DNA from: Litoreibacter meonggei
GTDB taxonomy: Bacteria > Pseudomonadota > Alphaproteobacteria > Rhodobacterales > Rhodobacteraceae
Direction of reading: 5' to 3'
Assembly: GCF_003663885.1 (NCBI RefSeq)
Contig: NZ_RCCE01000002.1
Coordinates: 671,561 to 735,560 of the forward strand
DNA length: 64,000 bases
The notes below the pieces were generated by a model. The model saw only the letters and a program-made list of their open reading frames with translations. It was not told where the DNA came from and did no database searches. Positions 35,118 through 45,347 of the stretch are shown here, piece after piece. Both the position numbers and the translations under genes were made by a program. Position 1 is the first letter of the stretch, and each line of letters starts with the position of its first letter.

Positions 35118-35849
35118 TTAACGTGCAAGCCAGCCGCCATCGACGTTGAGTACTGTACCATGGATGTAATTCGCCGCTGGGGACGCCAGAAACACCGCCG
35201 CCCCGCCGATGTCGGAAGCCTTGCCCCATAAACCCGCTGGAATGCGTTCCAGTATGGCATTGTTCCGGTCTGGGTCAGCGCGCAATGCTTCGGTGTTGTT
35301 CGTCTCGATGTAGCCCGGAGCCAAGGCGTTCACATTGATACCCTTTGCCGCCCACTCATTCGCCAACAGCTTGGTCAGTCCAGCGACACCATGTTTTGAC
35401 GCGGTGTAGGACGGCACCCTGATCCCCCCCTGAAATGACAATAGCGAAGCAATGTTGACGATGCGCCCACGCCCCTCACGCGCAAACGCTGCGCGGGCGA
35501 AGGCCTGACAGGTGAAGAACACGGCCTTCAGGTTCACATCCATCACGTCGTCCCAATCGGCCTCAGTGAAATCAGTGCTGTCCTCTCGACGGATTATACC
35601 CGCGTTGTTCACCAGTATGTCCACGTGCTGCTCCAAAAACACATCACTTGCCGCCATCGGGTCGGCAAAATCCAACTTCAGTGCCAAGCTGTTCGGCACC
35701 ATTTCAAGTGTCTCGTCCATGGAGGACCGACCGGCGCAGATCACCTCCGCCCCAGCGTTTCCCAAGGACATCGCGATTGCCTGTCCTATGCCGGTATTGG
35801 CACCGGTGACCAACGCGCGCTGGCCGTCCAGTCGGAATGGATCGCTCAT
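35118..35849 (-). CDS. kduD: 2-deoxy-D-gluconate 3-dehydrogenase (KduD)
   Basis: A 243-residue short-chain dehydrogenase. NAD motif TGANTGIGQAIA, NNAGI, and catalytic Ser-Tyr-Lys (VNIASLLSFQGG; YTASKHG) are present. KduD reduces 2,5-diketo-3-deoxygluconate to 2-keto-3-deoxygluconate in breakdown of pectin, alginate or glycosaminoglycan-derived uronates. It overlaps kduI as ATGA, the usual partner. Confidence 0.92.
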   Translation of the reverse strand: MSDPFRLDGQRALVTGANTGIGQAIAMSLGNAGAEVICAGRSSMDETLEMVPNSLALKLDFADPMAASDVFLEQHVDILVNNAGIIRREDSTDFTEADWDDVMDVNLKAVFFTCQAFARAAFAREGRGRIVNIASLLSFQGGIRVPSYTASKHGVAGLTKLLANEWAAKGINVNALAPGYIETNNTEALRADPDRNNAILERIPAGLWGKASDIGGAAVFLASPAANYIHGTVLNVDGGWLAR

Positions 35850-36670
35850 CTCAAATCCCCCATGGCGGCCATATCCATATCGGTGAAGTCAACATTGTCT
35901 CCGGCCATGGCCCAACAGAAGGAATAGGACGCGGTGCCTGCACCGCTATGAATTGACCAAGGCGGTGAGATTACGGCGTCCTCATTCCCCATGACGAGGT
36001 GGCGGGTTTGCGACGGCTCGCCCATTAGGTGAAACACCTTCTCGTCATCAGACAGATCGAAGTACAAATACGCCTCCATGCGGCGGTCATGCGTATGCGC
36101 TGGCATTGTATTCCAGACCGAACCGGATGCAAGTTGCGTATAGCCCATCACCAACTGGCAGCTTTCGACGACATCGGGGTGGATGAACTGATAAATAACC
36201 CGCTCGTTGGCCTGCTCCTTGGAGCCCAGCGGCACCATTTTCGCGTCCTCAAGGCGGATCAGGCGTGTCGGGCAAGCGCGATGCGCCGGAGCGGATAGAA
36301 TGTAGAAACGGCCAGATCCGGAGAACTCAACCACACCACTCCCCATGCCGATGTACAAAATTTCACCACCGTCTAGTGAGTAACTTTTGTCGCCAACTTT
36401 GACTTTACCTGTGTCACCGATGTTCAGCACACCCATTTCGCGACGCTCTAGGAACATTGAGGTTCCAGTTTCTGGCACTTGGTCGAGGGTCAGCGTTCCA
36501 TCCCCAGGAACAGCCCCACCAATGATTAGGCGGTCATAGTGGCTATAAACCAAAGCGATGTTGCCCTCGGCAAAAAGGTTGCCAATGTGAAAATGGCTGC
36601 GCAGTTGCTCGGTGTCGAGTGTTTTGGCGGTAACGGGGTCGATCGCGTAGCGGGTTTCGGCTTCGTGCAT
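35846..36670 (-). CDS. kduI: 5-dehydro-4-deoxy-D-glucuronate isomerase
   Basis: A 274-residue cupin-fold isomerase that converts 5-keto-4-deoxyuronate to 2,5-diketo-3-deoxygluconate, the step before KduD. The metal-binding cupin motif MPAHTHDRRMEAYLYFDL gives His-X-His and Glu ligands. Length fits the family (about 278). ATG at 36670 starts MHEAETRYAIDPVTAK, the usual N terminus; the open frame to 36805 has no coding features. With KduD it gives two consecutive steps of uronate catabolism; the kinase and aldolase are not in the window. Confidence 0.93.
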   Translation of the reverse strand: MHEAETRYAIDPVTAKTLDTEQLRSHFHIGNLFAEGNIALVYSHYDRLIIGGAVPGDGTLTLDQVPETGTSMFLERREMGVLNIGDTGKVKVGDKSYSLDGGEILYIGMGSGVVEFSGSGRFYILSAPAHRACPTRLIRLEDAKMVPLGSKEQANERVIYQFIHPDVVESCQLVMGYTQLASGSVWNTMPAHTHDRRMEAYLYFDLSDDEKVFHLMGEPSQTRHLVMGNEDAVISPPWSIHSGAGTASYSFCWAMAGDNVDFTDMDMAAMGDLR

Positions 36671-36819
36671 CAGTTGGGTTTCCTTGATGTAGGTCGGAGG
36701 TTCTCGGCACAAGGCCAGCAATCTCAGCCCTCTTAAAGAGTGTTGAAAAACTGGTATACTAATATTCCAGATTGATCTAGGCGTCAAATACCGGACACCC
36801 CACATCAGTGCTCTGAGTG

Positions 36820-38865
36820 CTAGACCACTCGCACCAAGCGTAAAGCGTCATAAATCGCGGCGTGGGTATTCCGCGCAGACACCGCATCCCCGATCCGGAA
36901 CAATTGAAACTTTCCATCAGGGTTGCGCACAGTGGTTTGGGGTGTGCAAGCTATGAGCGCATCATGGTCCAATGCACCCTCGTTAGAGCTATGAGGTCTT
37001 AGCTCATGGTAAAGCTCGTCCATTGGCAGGGTTCCGTAGTTGACCACCACCTGATCGTAATCGGCCTTATGCGAATGGTCGCTGTAATCCGTGCCAATCG
37101 TAGCAGTCAGCTTATTGCCTGACTTTTCTACTCCCAGAAGGCGACGCGTCACGGTGAACGTCACGTCCTTATCCTGCAGGGATCGCATATAGGGCACGAG
37201 GCTCATTGCCATGATATCTGGCGCAAAGACGCGGTCCGGCGTCATGACTTCGACCTTAGATCCGGCATTGGCAGCAAACTCGGCGGCTTGCAGACCCGGG
37301 TGGTCACCGCTTTCGTCATAAATCAACACGTTCTCGGCAGGCTTCACGTCACCGGAAATGATATCCCACGCCGTGACGACGTGATCCGCCTCGCGACCGG
37401 TCTCGAAGAGCTCAGTATTGGGCATGCCGCCAGTCGCGACGATCACCACGTCAGGTTCAAGCGCCATGACATCATCAGCCTCGGCCCACGTGTTGAACTG
37501 AAAGCTCACGTCGCGGGCCGCGCACTGGGCCATACGCCAGTCGATGATCGAGATCATCTCTTTGCGGCGCGGACTTTGCGCGGTCAGCCTGATTTGACCA
37601 CCGGGATCGGGCTGCGCTTCGAACACCATGACGTCATGGCCACGCTCTGCCGCGACGCGGGCTGCCTCAAGCCCTGCGGGGCCAGCGCCGACAATCACAA
37701 CCTTGCGCCTCGTCGCCGCAGGCTCGATCTTATGCGGCATCGTCAGCTCGCGCCCTGTGGAGGGGTTGTGGATGCACAAAGCCTCCCCCGCCTGATAGAT
37801 GCGATCCAGGCAATAGGTCGCCCCGACGCAAGGGCGAATGTCCTCTTCGCGTCCCTCCACGATTTTTTGCACGATATACGGGTCAGCCATGTGGGCGCGG
37901 GTCATCCCGACCATATCCAGTAGCCCCGCAGCAATGGCATGGCGTGCAGTTGCCACGTCCGGAATACGCGCCGCGTGGAATGTTGGCATGCCGGTGGCCT
38001 TGCGCACCTCACCGGCGAAATCCAGATGCGGGGCGCTCTTCATCCCTTGCACGGGGATCACATCGGTCATGGCAGGGTCGGTCTGGATGCGCCCGCGAAT
38101 GACGTTCAGAAAATCCAGTTGACCTGATGCCGCCAGCTTCTTGGATATTTCGATTCCTTCCTCCGCCGTGATGCCGCCTTTCTGCGCCTCGTCGGCCGTG
38201 TAGCGGAAACCCACAATGAAATCGTCGCCCACCCGCTTACGCACGGCAGCGAGCACATCCATCGGGAACCGCATGCGGTTTTCCAACGTGTCCGCCCCGT
38301 ATGGCCCCACCAAGTCATTGGTCAGCGGCGACCAGAACTGGTCCAGCAAATGGCCGTAGACCTGTAACTCGATCCCGTCCATGCCGCCCGCTTTCATCCG
38401 CTCGGCGGCGTCGGCAAAGTCGGTTATGATCCGCTCGATGTCCCAATCCTCGATCAGTTTCGGGAAAGCACGATGCGCAGGCTCGCGGTGTTTGGAAGAT
38501 GACACGGACGGCAGCCAGTCGCCATTGTTCCATGTGGTGCGGCGTCCCAGATGCGTTAGCTGGATCATCATCGCGCAGCCGTGTTCATGGCAGCTGTCGG
38601 TCAGCTCCTTGATCCACGGAACCACCTCGTCTTTGTAAACCAGCACATTGTTGAATACCGGCGGGCTGTCCTTGGAAACCGCAGCCGATCCCGCCGTCAT
38701 CGCCATGGCAACCCCCGCCTTGGCGCGTTCCTCATGATAGGCGCGGTAGCGTTCCTTGGGCATCCCGTCTTCGGGATAGGCCGGTTCGTGACTGGTCGTC
38801 ATGATCCGGTTTTTCAGCGTCAGATGTTTGAGCTGATACGGCTGCAACAGAGGGTCGGTGGACAT
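36820..38865 (-). CDS. NADH:flavin oxidoreductase, DgcA/N-methylproline demethylase-like
   Basis: A 681-residue multidomain flavoprotein like trimethylamine dehydrogenase and 2,4-dienoyl-CoA reductase: an N-terminal FMN TIM barrel (LKNRIMTTSHEPAYPEDG; GIELQVYGHLLDQFWSPLTN), a Cys cluster for the 4Fe-4S site near residue 345 (CVGATYCLDRIYQAGEALC), and C-terminal FAD and NAD folds (VVIVGAGPAGLEAARVAAERG). I match it to dimethylglycine demethylase DgcA or N-methylproline (stachydrine) demethylase. Either would release one-carbon units or glycine precursors, which fits the neighbouring gcv operon. ATG at 38865 begins MSTDPLLQPYQL; the frame is open to 38934. Confidence 0.85.
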   Translation of the reverse strand: MSTDPLLQPYQLKHLTLKNRIMTTSHEPAYPEDGMPKERYRAYHEERAKAGVAMAMTAGSAAVSKDSPPVFNNVLVYKDEVVPWIKELTDSCHEHGCAMMIQLTHLGRRTTWNNGDWLPSVSSSKHREPAHRAFPKLIEDWDIERIITDFADAAERMKAGGMDGIELQVYGHLLDQFWSPLTNDLVGPYGADTLENRMRFPMDVLAAVRKRVGDDFIVGFRYTADEAQKGGITAEEGIEISKKLAASGQLDFLNVIRGRIQTDPAMTDVIPVQGMKSAPHLDFAGEVRKATGMPTFHAARIPDVATARHAIAAGLLDMVGMTRAHMADPYIVQKIVEGREEDIRPCVGATYCLDRIYQAGEALCIHNPSTGRELTMPHKIEPAATRRKVVIVGAGPAGLEAARVAAERGHDVMVFEAQPDPGGQIRLTAQSPRRKEMISIIDWRMAQCAARDVSFQFNTWAEADDVMALEPDVVIVATGGMPNTELFETGREADHVVTAWDIISGDVKPAENVLIYDESGDHPGLQAAEFAANAGSKVEVMTPDRVFAPDIMAMSLVPYMRSLQDKDVTFTVTRRLLGVEKSGNKLTATIGTDYSDHSHKADYDQVVVNYGTLPMDELYHELRPHSSNEGALDHDALIACTPQTTVRNPDGKFQLFRIGDAVSARNTHAAIYDALRLVRVV

Positions 38866-38907
38866 GGCGTCATCCTTTGCACGAGGTGGCTTGTGCTGAC
38901 GCTGGCC

Positions 38908-38946
38908 AAAAAGAAACCCGCTGTCAATTTTCAAGATGACAGCGGG
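38908..38946 (-). terminator. rho-independent terminator of the gcv operon
   Basis: On the minus strand a perfect 10-bp stem (CCCGCTGTCA/TGACAGCGGG at 38917-38946) is followed by TTTCTTTTT (complement of 38908-38916), a classical terminator just after gcvP. Confidence 0.9.
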
Positions 38947-38955
38947 CTTTGGTAC

Positions 38956-41802
38956 TTACTCCGCCGCGTCGGCGTAGTCTTCCATGGGCGGGCAGGTGCA
39001 GGTCAAGTTGCGGTCGCCCCAGACGTTGTCCACCCGGTTGACCGGAGGCCAGTATTTGTCCACACGGAACGCCCCCCGCGGGAAGCAACCGACTTCGCGG
39101 GTGTAGGGGCGATCCCACTCTTTCACCAAGTCTTCCATGGTGTGTGGCGCGTGGCGAAGCGGACTTTTTTCGATCTCCATCTCACCCTTCTCAATCGCCG
39201 CAATCTCCTCGCGGATAGCGAGCATAGCGTCGCAGAAGCGGTCCAGTTCTGCCTTGGTCTCGGACTCCGTCGGCTCGATCATCAACGTGCCTGCCACAGG
39301 CCAGCTCATCGTTGGCGCGTGGAAGCCGCAGTCGATCAGGCGCTTGGCGATGTCGTCCACCGTCACATGGGCGCTGTCGGCAAAGGGGCGCGTGTCGATG
39401 ATGCATTCATGTGCCACGCGACCTGTCGGACCTTTGTAGAGAACGTCGAACGCGCCCTCCAATCGCTTGGCGATGTAGTTGGCGTTCAGGATCGCCACAC
39501 GCGTCGCCTGCGTCAGCCCGTCGCCACCCATCATCAGGCAGTAGGCCCAAGAGATCGGCAGCAGCGAAGGCGAGCCAAACGCCGCAGCCGAAACCGCGCC
39601 GCCCTCGCCGGTGGCAGGATCAGACGGCAGGTGCTTGATCAGGTGCTCCTTCACACCAATCGGCCCCATGCCCGGCCCGCCGCCGCCATGCGGAATGCAG
39701 AACGTCTTGTGCAGGTTCAGGTGGCTGACGTCGCCGCCCAGATCGCCCGGACGGGACAGCCCGACCATCGCGTTCATATTGGCCCCGTCGATATAGACCT
39801 GTCCGCCATTGTCGTGGGTGATCTTGCAAATCTCGGTCACGGTTTCCTCGAACACGCCATGCGTGGACGGATAAGTGATCATGCAACCCGCCAGATTGTC
39901 GGCGTGCTTCTCCACCTTGGCGCGGAAATCGTCGAGGTCGATATCGCCGTTGGCCGCCGATTTCACTGGCACGACTTTCCACCCGACCATCTGCGCCGAG
40001 GCCGGATTGGTCCCATGCGCCGACATCGGGATCAGGCAGATGTTCCGATGTCCCTGCCCGTTGGCGCGATGGTAAGCAGCAATGCTCAGCAGTCCTGCCA
40101 ATTCCCCCTGCGCTCCGGAGTTCGGCTGCATGGACAACCCGTCATAACCGGTGATCTCGCACAGCTTGGCAGACAGATCGTCGATCATTTCACGGTAGCC
40201 TGCTGCTTGGTCGGCTGGAACATACGGGTGCAGCAGTGAGAACTCGTCCCAGGTCACCGGCATCATCTCGGCGGCGGAGTTCAACTTCATCGTACATGAC
40301 CCCAGCGGGATCATCGCGCGGTCCAGCGCCAGGTCACGGTCCGCCAGACGACGCATGTAGCGCATCATTTCCGTCTCGGCGCGGTTCATGTGGAACACCG
40401 GATGCGTCAGGTAATCGGACGTCCGCAGAAGCGCATCAGGAATGCGGTATTCCGCGTCCAGATCTGTGTCGCGATCCGCGATCCCGAAAGCGCGCCAAAC
40501 GGCGCGGATGGTGGCGGGACGCGTACGCTCGTCCACAGTGATACCTACGCGGGTATCCCCGACGCGGCGCAGGTTGATACCTTCGTCCACGGCGGATTTC
40601 AGCACCGCCTCTTGCAGTGATCCGACGTCTACCGTGATGGTATCAAAGAACGTCTCGGGATCGATCTTGAAGCCTTTTTCCTCCAGCCCGCGCGCCAGAC
40701 GCACGGTCTTGCGGTGGATGCGCTGTGCAATGGCTTTCAGCCCTTCCGGTCCGTGGAACACGGCATAAAAACCCGCCATAACGGCCAACAAAGCCTGCGC
40801 AGTGCAGACGTTCGAGGTCGCCTTCTCGCGGCGGATATGCTGCTCGCGGGTTTGTAGCGAGAGGCGGTAGGCACGGTTTCCGTGGCTGTCGATGGACACG
40901 CCGATAATGCGCCCCGGCATGGCACGAACATGCGCCTGCTTGGTCGCCATATAAGCTGCGTGCGGGCCGCCATAGCCGACCGGCACGCCAAACCGCTGGG
41001 TGCTGCCGACGGCAATGTCGGCTCCCATCGCGCCCGGTTCCTTGAGCAAGGTCAGCGACAAAGGATCAGCAGAGATGATGCCGATGGAGGATTGCTCGTG
41101 CAGCCTTGCGATCTCGTCTGTGAAGTCGCGCAGATGGCCGTGAGTGCCGGGATATTGGAAAATCGCGCCAAACACAGCACTCGCATCTAGGTCATCAGGG
41201 CTACCGACGATGATCTCGATATCCAAAGGCGCGGCGCGGGTTTTCATCACTGCGATGTTCTGCGGATGGCAGTTCTCGTCGACGAAAAAGCTCTTGGCTT
41301 TCGATTTGGCCACACGTTGCGCCATTGTCATGGCCTCCGCACACGCAGTTGCCTCATCAAGCAAAGACCCATTTGCCATCTCCAAGCCAGTTAGGTCTGA
41401 AATCATCGTCTGGAAATTCAACAACGCTTCCAGCCGCCCTTGGCTAATTTCCGGCTGATATGGTGTGTAGGCCGTGTACCACGCCGGGTTTTCCAGAATG
41501 TTGCGCTGGATAGCGGGCGGCGTCACGGTGCCGTGGTAGCCCTGCCCGATCAACGAGGTCAGGACTTTGTTCTTGCCCGCCACCTGCTTCATGTGGTGCA
41601 ACAATTCACGCTCGGACTTGGGCTTGCCAAAGTCCAGCGGAGCTTTCTGCCGGATCTCGGGCGGAAGCGTGTCGTCAATCAACGCCTCAAGGTCTTTCGC
41701 CCCCACAACCTTCAACATCTGCTCCATCTCAGCCGGCGACGGGCCGATATGGCGGCGGTTTGCGAAGTCGTAAGGCAGGTAGTCTGTGGGGGTGAAAGTC
41801 AT
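38956..41802 (-). CDS. gcvP: glycine dehydrogenase (decarboxylating), P protein
   Basis: A 948-residue fused P protein of the glycine cleavage system. It binds PLP and transfers the aminomethyl group of glycine to lipoyl-GcvH with release of CO2. The PLP Lys is in [20 protein letters not shown]; other family blocks are [15 protein letters not shown] at the N terminus and [17 protein letters not shown] at 41802 follows GGAG by eight bases and starts [13 protein letters not shown]; the seven-codon extension to 41823 overlaps gcvH. Last gene of the riboswitch-controlled operon. Confidence 0.97.
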   Translation of the reverse strand: MTFTPTDYLPYDFANRRHIGPSPAEMEQMLKVVGAKDLEALIDDTLPPEIRQKAPLDFGKPKSERELLHHMKQVAGKNKVLTSLIGQGYHGTVTPPAIQRNILENPAWYTAYTPYQPEISQGRLEALLNFQTMISDLTGLEMANGSLLDEATACAEAMTMAQRVAKSKAKSFFVDENCHPQNIAVMKTRAAPLDIEIIVGSPDDLDASAVFGAIFQYPGTHGHLRDFTDEIARLHEQSSIGIISADPLSLTLLKEPGAMGADIAVGSTQRFGVPVGYGGPHAAYMATKQAHVRAMPGRIIGVSIDSHGNRAYRLSLQTREQHIRREKATSNVCTAQALLAVMAGFYAVFHGPEGLKAIAQRIHRKTVRLARGLEEKGFKIDPETFFDTITVDVGSLQEAVLKSAVDEGINLRRVGDTRVGITVDERTRPATIRAVWRAFGIADRDTDLDAEYRIPDALLRTSDYLTHPVFHMNRAETEMMRYMRRLADRDLALDRAMIPLGSCTMKLNSAAEMMPVTWDEFSLLHPYVPADQAAGYREMIDDLSAKLCEITGYDGLSMQPNSGAQGELAGLLSIAAYHRANGQGHRNICLIPMSAHGTNPASAQMVGWKVVPVKSAANGDIDLDDFRAKVEKHADNLAGCMITYPSTHGVFEETVTEICKITHDNGGQVYIDGANMNAMVGLSRPGDLGGDVSHLNLHKTFCIPHGGGGPGMGPIGVKEHLIKHLPSDPATGEGGAVSAAAFGSPSLLPISWAYCLMMGGDGLTQATRVAILNANYIAKRLEGAFDVLYKGPTGRVAHECIIDTRPFADSAHVTVDDIAKRLIDCGFHAPTMSWPVAGTLMIEPTESETKAELDRFCDAMLAIREEIAAIEKGEMEIEKSPLRHAPHTMEDLVKEWDRPYTREVGCFPRGAFRVDKYWPPVNRVDNVWGDRNLTCTCPPMEDYADAAE

Positions 41803-41815
41803 GAGTGCGCTCCGC

Positions 41816-42175
41816 TTATTCAATCATTGCTTTGTAGGCAGCTTCGTCCATGTAGTCGTCCATCTGGGACGGGTCCGACGGCTTGATTTTGAAGAACCAG
41901 CCGTCACCGATCGCATCTTCGTTTGTCAGGCTTGGGTTGTCGGTCAGCGCGTCGTTTACTTCGACAATTTCGCCGTCGATTGGCGCCAGAATGTCGGACG
42001 CCGCCTTCACGGATTCGATCACGACAACTTCGTCATCCTTGCTCACGGTGCCGCCGACATCTGGCAGTTCGACAAAAACAATGTCGCCCAATTGGGTAGT
42101 CGCGTGCTCGGTAATTCCTACGACGACAACGTCGCCCTCAACGCGGAGCCATTCGTGCTCTTCGGTGTATTTCAT
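41816..42175 (-). CDS. gcvH: glycine cleavage system H protein
   Basis: A 119-residue lipoyl carrier that shuttles the aminomethyl group between GcvP, GcvT and lipoamide dehydrogenase. The lipoylated Lys is in [13 protein letters not shown] terminus [20 protein letters not shown] is typical. It sits between gcvT (17 bases) and gcvP (13 bases). Confidence 0.97.
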   Translation of the reverse strand: MKYTEEHEWLRVEGDVVVVGITEHATTQLGDIVFVELPDVGGTVSKDDEVVVIESVKAASDILAPIDGEIVEVNDALTDNPSLTNEDAIGDGWFFKIKPSDPSQMDDYMDEAAYKAMIE

Positions 42176-42192
42176 GTGGTCTTCTCCCTTAG

Positions 42193-43308
42193 TTAGCGTT
42201 TGAAATTGGCCGGTGTGAACGGCATTTTTGTGATGGTGAGCGGCAATCTTTTGCCTCTTAGTTCACCGTAAACAACGGTATCGGGTTTGGCCAAGTCAGC
42301 GGTGACATAGCCCATGGCGACGGGCCCCTCGACGGTGGGGCCAAAGCCGCCAGATGTAATTGCGCCGATTTGCGCGCCACCTTCATCGGTTGCGAACAAT
42401 GGAACGCCTTCACGCATCGGCGCCCGACCTTCAGGACGAAGCCCGACGCGCTTACGCGCAGCACCGGACGCCATTTCAGCAAAAATAATATCTGCACCAG
42501 GGAAGCCACCTTCGCGGTCACCCCCTGTGCGACGCACCTTCTGGATGGCCCACGTCAGCGCGGCTTGAACCGGAGTGGTTTCTGTGTCGATGTCATGACC
42601 ATAAAGGCATAAGCCACCTTCTAGGCGCAGCGAGTCCCGCGCGCCCAAACCGATAGGCTCAACGTCTTCATGATCTAATAGAACCTGTGCCAAGGCTGCT
42701 GCCTGACCATTAGGCACGGAAACCTCATACCCATCTTCGCCGGTGTAGCCAGACCGCGAAACCCAACATTCCGCGCCGTTCAGTGACAGTGTCGCTACAT
42801 CCATAAAGTTCATTTCTGCGGCAGCCGGATCAAGGGTGCTTAACACTGCCTCCGCAGCGGGTCCTTGCAATGCCAGCAGCGCGCGGTCGGTGATCGGGGT
42901 GATTTGAACTGCAGGCTCCAGGTGGGCCTTCATGTGTGCAATGTCGGCGTCCTTACAGGCCGCATTCACCACCACAAAAATGTGGTCGCCACGATTGGCC
43001 AGCATCAAGTCGTCATTGATGCCGCCAGCCTCGTTGGTGAAGAACCCATAACGCTGGCGGTCTTCGGCCAGCCCTACAATATCGACAGGGATCAACGCTT
43101 CTAGCGCCAAGGCAGGATTATCTCCGGTGACAATCACCTGCCCCATGTGGCTTACATCAAACAATCCCGCTTTGGCGCGGGTGTGAAGATGTTCCTTCAT
43201 CACGCCAAGGCCATATTGAACCGGCATGGAATAACCAGCAAAGGGCACCATTTTGGCCCCAAGGCGAACATGCAAATCGTGGAGGGGGGTCTGCAACAGG
43301 TCTGACAT
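42193..43308 (-). CDS. gcvT: aminomethyltransferase, T protein
   Basis: A 371-residue tetrahydrofolate-dependent T protein that releases ammonia and forms methylene-THF from aminomethyl-GcvH. Family blocks: TPLHDLHVRLGAKMVPFAGY, FDVSHMGQVIVTG, YTGEDGYEVSVP and GLGARDSLRLEGGLCLYGHD. ATG at 43308 is the natural N terminus MSDLLQTPLHDL; the frame is open to 43620, but that stretch is the riboswitch leader and not coding. Confidence 0.97.
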   Translation of the reverse strand: MSDLLQTPLHDLHVRLGAKMVPFAGYSMPVQYGLGVMKEHLHTRAKAGLFDVSHMGQVIVTGDNPALALEALIPVDIVGLAEDRQRYGFFTNEAGGINDDLMLANRGDHIFVVVNAACKDADIAHMKAHLEPAVQITPITDRALLALQGPAAEAVLSTLDPAAAEMNFMDVATLSLNGAECWVSRSGYTGEDGYEVSVPNGQAAALAQVLLDHEDVEPIGLGARDSLRLEGGLCLYGHDIDTETTPVQAALTWAIQKVRRTGGDREGGFPGADIIFAEMASGAARKRVGLRPEGRAPMREGVPLFATDEGGAQIGAITSGGFGPTVEGPVAMGYVTADLAKPDTVVYGELRGKRLPLTITKMPFTPANFKR

Positions 43309-43395
43309 CTTCCGGCCCTTTTCCGTAGCGAGCCGATGATCTGTATAAACAGCATGCGGCACCAATGGACGCACGGTTACCCATGCGCATGATGC

Positions 43396-43550
43396 CCACT
43401 CTGTCCTTTTGCCTGAGATCGCTATCCCTTCGGCGGGTGATCTAACACCTCTCTCCAGATTCTTGCCAGCAACGTCGGTCCATGTGGCCTGAGAGTTTCC
43501 GGGGCGGTTGCTCCTTCGGCACCAGCTTGGCTGGTTCTCCCGACGTGACT
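43396..43550 (-). promoter_or_regulatory. tandem glycine riboswitch
   Basis: In the leader of gcvT two glycine aptamers follow each other. Aptamer one (about 43550-43465): GGGAGAACC, then GCCGAAGGAGCAACCGCCCC and AAACTCTCAGGCCACATGGA. Aptamer two (about 43460-43398): CTGGAGAGAGG, then CGCCGAAGGGATAGCGATC and CTCAGGCAAAAGGACAGAG. The two GGAGA...CCGAAGG...CTCAGGC...GGAC cores are the class hallmark. Glycine binding is known to turn on gcv expression, so excess glycine is burned. Confidence 0.96.
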
Positions 43551-43593
43551 GCACTTGACCACAGACAATCCTGTCCGACCCAAGTTGCGACAG

Positions 43594-43620
43594 ATGATAT
43601 TTGAATTGTTTAGGAGTCAA
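43594..43620 (-). promoter_or_regulatory. candidate gcv promoter
   Basis: On the minus strand TTGACT (43620-43615) and TATCAT (43599-43594) resemble -35 and -10 boxes, but the 15-base spacer is short. The predicted start near 43587 would place the riboswitch about 40 bases into the transcript. Confidence 0.35.
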
Positions 43621-43949
43621 GAGGAAGGACTCTGTTTTCTGGCGAGGCTCGATACACGACCGCGTTTAATGGCCGAACATACCAACTTGGGGGCGGGATA
43701 TTGCGTGCTGACGAAAGTCGATGCAAGCGCCAGTGAATAAAGGCAGAGAATAAGGAAATTTGACGTTTTCACCTCCCTTCAAGCCAAAATTACTTATCTA
43801 GAATCAGATTTTAACGCAATAAAACAATAGGTTAATAAATACTTAACTAACTGGCATTTTATCCAACATCCACCAAGTTTAGCACAAATTGGAGCCATAA
43901 TTCGACTGTAGTTTTGATCCCAAGACGTGCTGGAGAAGGGGCCAAGACT
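43621..43949. other. AT-rich control region between gcv and the capsule operon
   Basis: About 330 bases between the gcv promoter and the first capsule gene. The stretch 43741-43860 is clearly AT rich and holds the CtrA-like site listed separately. No credible gene was seen. Confidence 0.55.
43831..43847. promoter_or_regulatory. CtrA-like box upstream of the capsule operon
   Basis: GTTAATAAATACTTAAC fits the alphaproteobacterial CtrA consensus TTAA-N7-TTAAC and is also an inverted repeat. It is centred 111 bases before the first capsule ATG. A 15/17 match to it lies upstream of the RTX gene at 53348-53364. Confidence 0.6.
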
Positions 43950-45317
43950 ATGAATGTTATGTTGAACACTGCGCTAAAAGTTCGGAAGGTTGAAAGACCT
44001 GATGCTCCGATCCGTTTGGTACTGGACAATGCTAAGACCAAGGCGATGTTTGAGAACATCGCGGTTGTTGGACTGGGTTATGTTGGCCTTCCACTCGCAG
44101 TTTGCCTTGCCGATCAATTCAACTCTGTCACGGGCTTTGACATTTCAGAACAACGCGTTGCCGAAATCAATCACGGCTACGACGCGACGAACGAACTCGA
44201 CACCGACGCGCTGTTGAACTCCGGTCTCGACGCCAGCACCAACGCCTCCAGCATGGCAAATGCGTCATTTTTCATCGTTACGGTTCCCACGCCAATCAAT
44301 GACGCGCACCAACCGGATTTGTCGCCGCTTGAGTCAGCTTGCAACATGATTGGCCCCCACCTGAAAAAGGGTGATGTGGTTGTGTTTGAATCCACTGTCT
44401 ACCCGGGCGTGACGGAAGACTACTGCGCGCCGATCCTCGAAAGAATGTCGGGTCTGACTGCCAGCAAGGATTTCGGCTTGGGCTACAGCCCAGAACGGAT
44501 CAATCCTGGCGACAAGGTCAACACGGTAGAAAACACCATCAAGGTTGTGTCCGGCGATAGCCCCGAGACCCTTGAGCGCGTTAAAGCCGTTTATAACATG
44601 GTAATCAAAGCCGGACTGCATGTCGCCCCGACGATCAAGGTAGCAGAAGCCTCGAAAGTTCTGGAGAACACGCAGCGCGACATCAACATTGCTCTGATGA
44701 ACGAGATGTCGCAGATTTGTGACAAGGTCGGCATTAGCACGAGCGATGTGATTGAGGCCGCTGGCACCAAATGGAACTTCCTGAAGTTCACACCTGGTCT
44801 TGTTGGTGGTCACTGCATCGGTGTCGATCCCTACTATCTTGCATCCCTTGCCGAAAAAGTTGGTCACAACCCACAGGTTATCCTTGCGGGTCGTCGCACC
44901 AATGACGGCATGGTGCGCCATGTCGCCGACGCGACGCTGAAGTTGTTGATCGAAAGAGGCGGCGACATTCGCGGCATGCGCGTTGGCGTTTGCGGGATTA
45001 GCTTCAAAGAGAACGTGCCAGACATTCGTAATTCCAAATCAGTGGAACTGGTCGAGGCGTTGCGGGGCTACGGCATCACACCATTGGTGCATGACACGCA
45101 TTGTTCACACGAAGTGGCGAAAGCCGCTGGCGTCGAGCTGTGCAGCGCGGAGGAGATGAGCAATCTCGACGCGATGGTCTTAGCGACGCCACATAGTGAC
45201 TATACCAGCGACCCGTACTTCCTTCGGAAAATCCAGAATGACGGCATTCTTGTCGATGTTCGGGGCGTCTTCCGCAGCACTGAAGAAGCAAAGGCGCTGC
45301 GTTACTGGTCACTATAA
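43950..45317 (+). CDS. UDP-N-acetylhexosamine (nucleotide sugar) dehydrogenase
   Basis: A 455-residue enzyme of the UDP-GlcNAc/GalNAc/ManNAc 6-dehydrogenase group (TviB/WbpO/WbpA type), which oxidises C6 of the sugar to a uronic acid for capsule or O-antigen. NAD motif VVGLGYVGLPLAVCLADQF, catalytic Cys in VGGHCIGVDPYYLA and KVLENTQRDINIALMNE with the catalytic Lys-type region. ATG at 43950 follows GGAGAAGGGG; a start at 43914 is less good. The N-terminal extension of about 35 residues before the NAD motif is longer than usual. Confidence 0.92.
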   Translation: MNVMLNTALKVRKVERPDAPIRLVLDNAKTKAMFENIAVVGLGYVGLPLAVCLADQFNSVTGFDISEQRVAEINHGYDATNELDTDALLNSGLDASTNASSMANASFFIVTVPTPINDAHQPDLSPLESACNMIGPHLKKGDVVVFESTVYPGVTEDYCAPILERMSGLTASKDFGLGYSPERINPGDKVNTVENTIKVVSGDSPETLERVKAVYNMVIKAGLHVAPTIKVAEASKVLENTQRDINIALMNEMSQICDKVGISTSDVIEAAGTKWNFLKFTPGLVGGHCIGVDPYYLASLAEKVGHNPQVILAGRRTNDGMVRHVADATLKLLIERGGDIRGMRVGVCGISFKENVPDIRNSKSVELVEALRGYGITPLVHDTHCSHEVAKAAGVELCSAEEMSNLDAMVLATPHSDYTSDPYFLRKIQNDGILVDVRGVFRSTEEAKALRYWSL

Positions 45318-45347
45318 ATTTAACAACTCGCGAAAGGGGCTCGCGCA

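Noticed and set aside
38581..40239. A 552-codon plus-strand frame
   Set aside because: It is antisense to the demethylase-like and gcvP genes, with an Arg/His-rich composition typical of a shadow frame.
43309..43620. A 104-codon extension of gcvT
   Set aside because: This is the glycine riboswitch leader; the GcvT N terminus is at 43308.
43555..43740. A 61-codon plus-strand frame with TTG start
   Set aside because: It overlaps the likely gcv promoter, has no ribosome-binding site and no family match.
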